Positions 6,897-10,637 of a stretch of DNA of 10,637 nt are shown here, piece by piece. Numbering within the stretch: position 1 is the first letter of the stretch; every line of letters starts with the position of its first letter. The stretch comes from an uncultured Planctomycetota bacterium (GTDB lineage Bacteria; Planctomycetota; UBA1135; GCA-002686595). The stretch spans positions 1-10,637 of the forward strand of contig CAIKQM010000210.1 in the NCBI GenBank assembly GCA_903829565.1, written 5' to 3'. The notes under the pieces were generated by a model. The model searched no databases. It had not been told where the DNA came from and worked only from the letters and a program-made list of their open reading frames with translations. The translations under genes were made by a program, and so were the position numbers.

Positions 6897-8371
6897 GCGT
6901 TCACCTCCACCAAAGAGTGGAGCCACGCGTCAACTTTGTTGGCTGCGATGACTCCGTAGTTTGCTGCGCCCAACCAACCCGACATGATGATGCCGACGCT
7001 ACCGGCGTGGAAGAGACCACGCACCTGCTCGTGCATGGTCATGCTCGGCTTGAGGCCTTCGAACTTCGTTCCGAAGGATGTGCCTTCGGGCGACTGCACG
7101 TAGAACTCGAAGGTGCGCGGTGTCGCCGCTTCTACATGCTCGATCTTGGTGCGCACACCGGGCACATACTGCTCGACGGAGGTCAGCGTGCGCTGGATGA
7201 GTGCCGCCTTCTCCGCTTCGTACTGTTCGGGCGTGAGCTTGTTCCAATCGCTCCAGTGAGCGTTCGTGGAGGCCACGATGGTGTAGCGCTCAAGGCCTGG
7301 CCGCGTTTTGGGGTAGTAGAAGCTGAAGGTGCGGCTTTGTGTGTGCAGGTCACACAACTCCATGGAGTCAAAGCGCGCAGCACTGGAGGTGAACAGCAAG
7401 TCCGTGATGAACGGGATGCTCTCGCCTTCCTTCAGGCCCATGTACACCTGGCAGGAGCTGTTGTTCAAGCGCACTTGCGAGACGCTGGCTGCGTATTCGG
7501 GTGTAAAGTGCTCTTGACCGACAAGGCGTTCGACGGTTGCCCGCAGATTGGCGTTGGAAAGTACCGCGCGGCAGGCAATCGTGCGCCCATGTGCCACCAC
7601 AGCGCGCACACGCCCTTGCTCGACCAGAATGCGGTCGACTTGCACACGGTTCCGGATCTCGACACCCAGGCGTTCGAGTTCGGCCTTCATGGCCTTGACT
7701 AGACGATCGGTACCGCCGGAGAACGTGTACACGCCGGACGCCATGAAGTTGCCAAACACGATGCCATAGGCAATGGCAGGGTCGGACAGGTGCGAGCCGT
7801 TGGCGTAGCTGATCGGCTCCAGCAAGAGGCGGTGCACATCATTGCGACCGGGGAAGTGCCGCTCGAACAGCTCACCCACGGTTTCGCCCGAGTTGGAGTA
7901 GAAGTCCATCTGGGCCAATTCGGCGAAGAAGCCCTCGATCGCAGTCTGGCTGAGGCCGAACACCGTCTGCAGCTTGTGGACGAAGTCCTCACGCGTGAAC
8001 TCGGTGTCGAAGCGGAACTGCGGATTGTCGAAACGAATCCCATCCAAGCGGGCGATGGAATCGGCGATGTCCTTTGTCCAGTACTTGCGACAGGTCTTCT
8101 TCATGCCCGCCGGGAAGCCATGCAAGGACACATCAAAGATGTGGCCGCCGCGCCGCTTGAACCACGTGGCCAAACCACCCAAGTTGTAGTGCTGCTCGAG
8201 CAGGAGCACCTTGCGCCCCGCACGCGCCAGAATCACCGCACCGGTAAGGCCCGCGAGCCCGGATCCGACCACGACGACATCGTAGGCCGCTTCGATGCCC
8301 TCCAACGGATCACCGTGGAAGGGAGCCTTGCCATCGGTTGAGCCCTTGTAGTACTTGCGCGTGTCGCTCAT
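6893..8371 (-). CDS. FAD-dependent phytoene desaturase/carotenoid isomerase-like oxidoreductase (first of pair, nearer fabG)
   Basis: The 492-residue product has an N-terminal dinucleotide-binding fold, YDVVVVGSGLAGLTGA (30-45), with Glu59 at the end of the second strand. The following NLGGLATWFKRRGGHIFDVSLH layout is typical of the CrtI / CrtISO / RetSat amine-oxidase-like family. A C-terminal FAD-contact region (GLFHAGSVGIIMSGWLGAANYG) is present. Family members desaturate, saturate or isomerise C=C bonds in polyenes. No other carotenoid genes (crtB, crtE) are present, and the surroundings are ACP-linked lipid genes, so its substrate is probably an acyl or polyenyl chain; that is inference. 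The ATG at 8369-8371 forms an ATGA overlap with the second flavoprotein gene and has no ribosome binding site, so translation is probably coupled. No membrane segment or signal peptide is evident. Confidence 0.85.
   Translation of the reverse strand: MSDTRKYYKGSTDGKAPFHGDPLEGIEAAYDVVVVGSGLAGLTGAVILARAGRKVLLLEQHYNLGGLATWFKRRGGHIFDVSLHGFPAGMKKTCRKYWTKDIADSIARLDGIRFDNPQFRFDTEFTREDFVHKLQTVFGLSQTAIEGFFAELAQMDFYSNSGETVGELFERHFPGRNDVHRLLLEPISYANGSHLSDPAIAYGIVFGNFMASGVYTFSGGTDRLVKAMKAELERLGVEIRNRVQVDRILVEQGRVRAVVAHGRTIACRAVLSNANLRATVERLVGQEHFTPEYAASVSQVRLNNSSCQVYMGLKEGESIPFITDLLFTSSAARFDSMELCDLHTQSRTFSFYYPKTRPGLERYTIVASTNAHWSDWNKLTPEQYEAEKAALIQRTLTSVEQYVPGVRTKIEHVEAATPRTFEFYVQSPEGTSFGTKFEGLKPSMTMHEQVRGLFHAGSVGIIMSGWLGAANYGVIAANKVDAWLHSLVEVNA
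6904..6908 (-). promoter_or_regulatory. Shine-Dalgarno site of fabG
   Basis: GGAGG on the minus strand precedes the fabG ATG by 7 nt, inside the last codons of the upstream flavoprotein gene. It selects the ATG at 6896 over the upstream one at 6926. Confidence 0.7.
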
Positions 8372-9762
8372 CGCTGGTTCGCCATCAGGATATGTCGATT
8401 GGCTGCGGTAACACCTGATAGCAGGGACCCAATGATGCCCAAGGTGCCTTGATCTGTGCCGATCAGGTGCAACTTGTCCACGCCGATGGAACCATCGCGT
8501 GCTTTGACCGGCGAGCCGTACACGGCACCGTTCACATGTCCGGTGTAGCGGTGGATGGTCTTGGGTGTGAACATGTCAAAAGCACTTGTCCAAGGCCGCG
8601 GATCCAGTGCGACGCGGCCGGCGGCAGCCAACATCTCTTGGGCAACTTGGGTCTTGGCCGCGGCATAGGCCTCGTCATCCAACCCGGACCACACTGCATG
8701 GTTGGCCAGGCAAGTGACGCGCACAATGCCGGCCTCGCCGAACTCATGGTGCGCGTAGTTGTCGGACGCGCAAACGACGCCGCTGGTCGTGTCGATCAGG
8801 CCCGCTGGGCGCCGGTATGCAAAGTGCTCCGAGGTAGAGAAGAACACCATGGTCGCCGTGTGGCCTAGCGATCGGGTGGGTTGCGACAGCACGCTCGTGG
8901 TTTCGCAGAACGAAAGCTGGCCTACTTCGGCTGGCTGTGGAGGCACATCACAGAGACGCTGCGTCTCTACGCGTCCGGCACTCGATAGCACGCGTTCGCA
9001 TGCGAGCAGTTCGCCATCATCAAGTTGCACCCCGCAGGCTGCACCATGGGCATCGCGCACAATGCGGCTCACGCCACTGCGCATGCGCAGGATTCCTCCG
9101 CAGTCGAGAAAGCGCTTCTTGAGTGCGTCCAGCAGCGTCTTGATGCCACCCATCGGGCGCGCCAAGCCTTCGAGGAACATGCTGCGGAAGAGCACAACGA
9201 AGAGGTCCCACTCGACTTCGTCCTCACGCGCGGAACCGTAGAAAGCCACCGGCACGATCAGGCACTCGATCAAGAGCGGGTCGCGCAGCCATTCACCCAA
9301 GCGCACGCGGGCCGACGAAGCATCGACCACATCGCTGAACGGATCATGCGCTTGAATGGCGCTCACCAGCCGGCGGAAGCCATCGATCTCCCGCGGGAAG
9401 GCATGCGCGACGCTCGCTTCCAAGCGTCCAATGCCATTGCCGAACTCCAAGCTGACAGCACCCACCTTGACGATGCTGTGGCTCTGTTCAGCCAGCTGCA
9501 GTTCCTCGCGCGGGATGCGCAGCTGGCGCAGCAGTTTGGGCAGGGGAGTGCTCTTCTCCGTTGCGGGTACCCAATTGGTCAGCGCATGAAGGCCTGTGTC
9601 AAAGCGCCGGCCTCCACGTTTGTAGAAGCTGTTGAGTCCGCCCCACAGAGAGTGGCGGTCCAACACCACCACGCGCTTGTCGAACTGCGCCAGGCGAATG
9701 CCGGCCGCAAGCCCACTCATGCCAGCGCCGATGACGACGGCGTCGTACCGCTCGTTCGTCAC
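8368..9762 (-). CDS. FAD-dependent phytoene desaturase-like oxidoreductase (second of pair, nearer the ACP gene)
   Basis: The 464-residue product shares the architecture of its neighbour but is clearly diverged: YDAVVIGAGMSGLAAGIRLA (6-25), Asp35 where the neighbour has Glu, then SLWGGLNSFYKRGGRRFDTGLH. The C-terminal FAD segment is LHLIGTDQGTLGIIGSLLSG. It lacks the roughly 25-residue leader of the other copy. The start is GTG at 9760-9762, with AAGGA 8 nt upstream overlapping the ACP stop and an 11-nt gap from it. The pair likely acts in succession or as a heteromer on the same ACP-bound or released chain, by analogy with carotenoid enzyme pairs; substrate and redox direction cannot be read from sequence. 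Homologous genes near FabF and ACP genes have been proposed in ladderane-lipid clusters of anammox bacteria. Confidence 0.85.
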   Translation of the reverse strand: MTNERYDAVVIGAGMSGLAAGIRLAQFDKRVVVLDRHSLWGGLNSFYKRGGRRFDTGLHALTNWVPATEKSTPLPKLLRQLRIPREELQLAEQSHSIVKVGAVSLEFGNGIGRLEASVAHAFPREIDGFRRLVSAIQAHDPFSDVVDASSARVRLGEWLRDPLLIECLIVPVAFYGSAREDEVEWDLFVVLFRSMFLEGLARPMGGIKTLLDALKKRFLDCGGILRMRSGVSRIVRDAHGAACGVQLDDGELLACERVLSSAGRVETQRLCDVPPQPAEVGQLSFCETTSVLSQPTRSLGHTATMVFFSTSEHFAYRRPAGLIDTTSGVVCASDNYAHHEFGEAGIVRVTCLANHAVWSGLDDEAYAAAKTQVAQEMLAAAGRVALDPRPWTSAFDMFTPKTIHRYTGHVNGAVYGSPVKARDGSIGVDKLHLIGTDQGTLGIIGSLLSGVTAANRHILMANQR

Positions 9763-9773
9763 GCGATGCTTCC

Positions 9774-10043
9774 TTACACGCCCACTTTGAGCGTCTTGCC
9801 TTGCATGTGCGGCGTCAAATACGCCACACAGCCATCGAGCGTGGCGAGCTCCTTGTAGTCTTCCTCGGGAACTTGCACGCCGTAGCGCTTGCGGAGTTCC
9901 ATCACGATGTCGAGGAAGTCCATCGAGTCGAGTTCGATTTGATCACGCAGGCGCACATCCGTCTTGAGCTCCGACAAGTCTTCGTCGGGGGCGATCGTCT
10001 GGATGATGTCCTTGATGGCGAGGATGATCTCTTCGCTGGTCAT
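9774..10043 (-). CDS. Acyl carrier protein
   Basis: This 89-residue acidic helical protein has the phosphopantetheine attachment motif ELDSMDFLDIV, with Ser40 as the modified residue. Asp at the DS position and the helix II pattern following it are standard for type II ACPs. The rest reads as normal ACP (an EEIILAIKDIIQ first helix, a final YLTPHMQGK). It is slightly longer than housekeeping AcpP (about 78 residues), and its DSMDFLDIV differs from the usual DSLDTVELV wording, so I read it as a specialised carrier. It lies between the ketosynthase and the desaturase-like genes, 33 nt after the KAS stop. The ATG at 10041-10043 has no purine-rich ribosome binding site. The PPTase in the same operon is the probable activator. 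Confidence 0.93.
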   Translation of the reverse strand: MTSEEIILAIKDIIQTIAPDEDLSELKTDVRLRDQIELDSMDFLDIVMELRKRYGVQVPEEDYKELATLDGCVAYLTPHMQGKTLKVGV

Positions 10044-10076
10044 GGTCGTCGTGTCAGGAGAGGTGAGAGAGGGGGG
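10044..10076 (-). other. Pyrimidine-rich KAS-ACP intergenic spacer without a Shine-Dalgarno site
   Basis: The 33 bases between the KAS stop and the ACP ATG read, in the transcribed sense, as a run of six C followed by alternating CT and CACCTCTCC. No AG-rich element precedes the ATG. The CACCTCTCC stretch resembles the anti-Shine-Dalgarno end of 16S rRNA instead of its target. This is the only sizeable gap among the fatty-acid-type genes. No promoter or hairpin is apparent. Confidence 0.4.
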
Positions 10077-10637
10077 TCAGCTGCCGCGCCAGCGGCGCAC
10101 CAGCACGGCGGAATTGATACCGAGCATGCCGAACGACAAGTTCAGCACATGATCCACGCGGTCAAGCCGCTTGGGCTGGTTCATCACGAGGTTGCGCACC
10201 TCGCAGGCGGGGTCTAGGTCATCCACATTGATGGTCGCGTGCACATAGCCGTCCTCGAACGAAGGCAGATTGCCTGCGAGTTCGAGCGAGCCTGCCGCGC
10301 CCATGCAGTGTCCGATGAAGCTCTTGGTGTTGTTGACATGAGTGCGGGCGCTGTCGCCGAACACGGCGCGCACAGCCTCACACTCCTGTTGGTCGCCCAT
10401 CGGCGTAGCGGTCGCGTGGGAGGACACAATGTCGATGTCCCCGGGAGCCAGCCCGGCCTTCGCCAAGGCGCCACGCATGCACTCGTTCTGGCGCTCAGCC
10501 AACGGCAAGACAAAGTCCGCTGCGTCGCTGTTGATGCAGTGGCCTACGACTTCGGCGTAGATCTTGGCGCCACGCCGTTGCGCATCTTCCAAGCGCTCGA
10601 GGGCGTACAAGCAGCCGCCTTCCGAGACGACGATGCC
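10077..10637 (-). CDS. Beta-ketoacyl-ACP synthase, FabF/KAS II-like, C-terminal part (5' end outside window)
   Basis: The gene runs off the window edge; 186 C-terminal residues are visible, starting GIVVSEGGCLYALERLED, about 45% of a normal 410-residue KAS. This condensing enzyme elongates acyl-ACP with malonyl-ACP. The first active-site histidine is in SSHATATPMGDQQE, where FabF proteins often have HGTGT or HGTST, and the second in NTKSFIGHCMGAAGSLE, which also holds the conserved lysine. The C-terminus LNLSFGMLGINSAVLVRRW is the usual thiolase-fold ending with the GFG-like loop changed to GMLG. The catalytic cysteine lies beyond the window. It is a FabF-type and not an OleA-type (FabH/thiolase-III) protein, so it does not by itself replace OleA. 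A chain-length-factor partner, if any, would lie upstream. Confidence 0.9.
   Translation of the reverse strand, partial: GIVVSEGGCLYALERLEDAQRRGAKIYAEVVGHCINSDAADFVLPLAERQNECMRGALAKAGLAPGDIDIVSSHATATPMGDQQECEAVRAVFGDSARTHVNNTKSFIGHCMGAAGSLELAGNLPSFEDGYVHATINVDDLDPACEVRNLVMNQPKRLDRVDHVLNLSFGMLGINSAVLVRRWRGS

Noticed and set aside
6917..7702. Plus-strand open frame of 261 codons opposite the first flavoprotein gene
   Set aside because: Also antisense to a well-supported gene, with no motif and biased composition; treated as a shadow frame.
6893..9762. Reading the two flavoproteins as a carotenoid pathway
   Set aside because: No phytoene synthase, prenyl transferase or cyclase is in the window, and all neighbours handle ACP-bound or olefin intermediates. 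It remains possible only if carotenoid genes lie upstream.
9025..9858. Plus-strand open frame of 277 codons opposite the second flavoprotein gene
   Set aside because: Its product has no recognisable domain, and the minus-strand frame encodes a clear FAD-binding protein and the ACP end. Long antisense frames are expected in G+C-rich coding DNA.
1..10637. CRISPR arrays, tRNA or rRNA genes, insertion sequences, transposase or integrase genes
   Set aside because: None was seen. The window is almost fully covered by protein-coding genes, and I found no regularly spaced repeats or RNA-gene signatures.

Overview
The window is a dense bacterial locus of about 60% G+C by eye. Apart from one gene end, everything lies on the minus strand. 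The left edge holds the 3' end of a plus-strand threonyl-tRNA synthetase gene (thrS). The motif-3 and C-terminal segments of this ThrRS remind me of Verrucomicrobiota/Planctomycetota enzymes, and ole genes are known in those phyla. The taxonomic guess is low-confidence and rests on memory, not on a search.

From the right edge leftwards runs one 11-gene minus-strand block of about 10 kb, in transcription order: a beta-ketoacyl-ACP synthase (cut by the window edge), an acyl carrier protein, two different FAD-dependent phytoene-desaturase/isomerase-like oxidoreductases, a FabG ketoreductase, a FabZ-type hotdog dehydratase, a FabI-type enoyl reductase, a Sfp-type phosphopantetheinyl transferase (PPTase), then OleB, OleC and OleD. 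The largest gaps are 33 nt (KAS to ACP) and about 56 nt (before oleC, start uncertain). Most other junctions are 4-nt ATGA or GTGA overlaps, so the block is very probably one translationally coupled operon. Its promoter and first gene(s) lie beyond position 10637. No regulator, transporter, RNA gene, mobile element or CRISPR array is visible.

The block joins two systems. The first is a near-complete private type II fatty-acid-synthase-like set (KAS, ACP, KR, DH, ER, PPTase) with two desaturase/isomerase-like flavoproteins. The second is the OleBCD tail of head-to-head long-chain olefin biosynthesis: OleD reduces a 2-alkyl-3-keto acid, OleC closes the beta-lactone, OleB decarboxylates it to an alkene. 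OleA, the condensing enzyme that normally starts that pathway, is not in the window. The simplest model is that the FAS-like genes build an unusual, perhaps polyunsaturated or isomerised, acyl chain on the dedicated ACP, and a condensing enzyme plus OleDCB convert two such chains into a specialised hydrocarbon. The FAS-like plus CrtI-like part also resembles gene sets proposed for ladderane lipids in anammox bacteria.

thrS and oleD converge with 8 nt between their stop codons. A 23-bp-stem hairpin lies inside the last 20 codons of oleD and is positioned as the thrS terminator. There is no gene-free stretch longer than about 60 nt.
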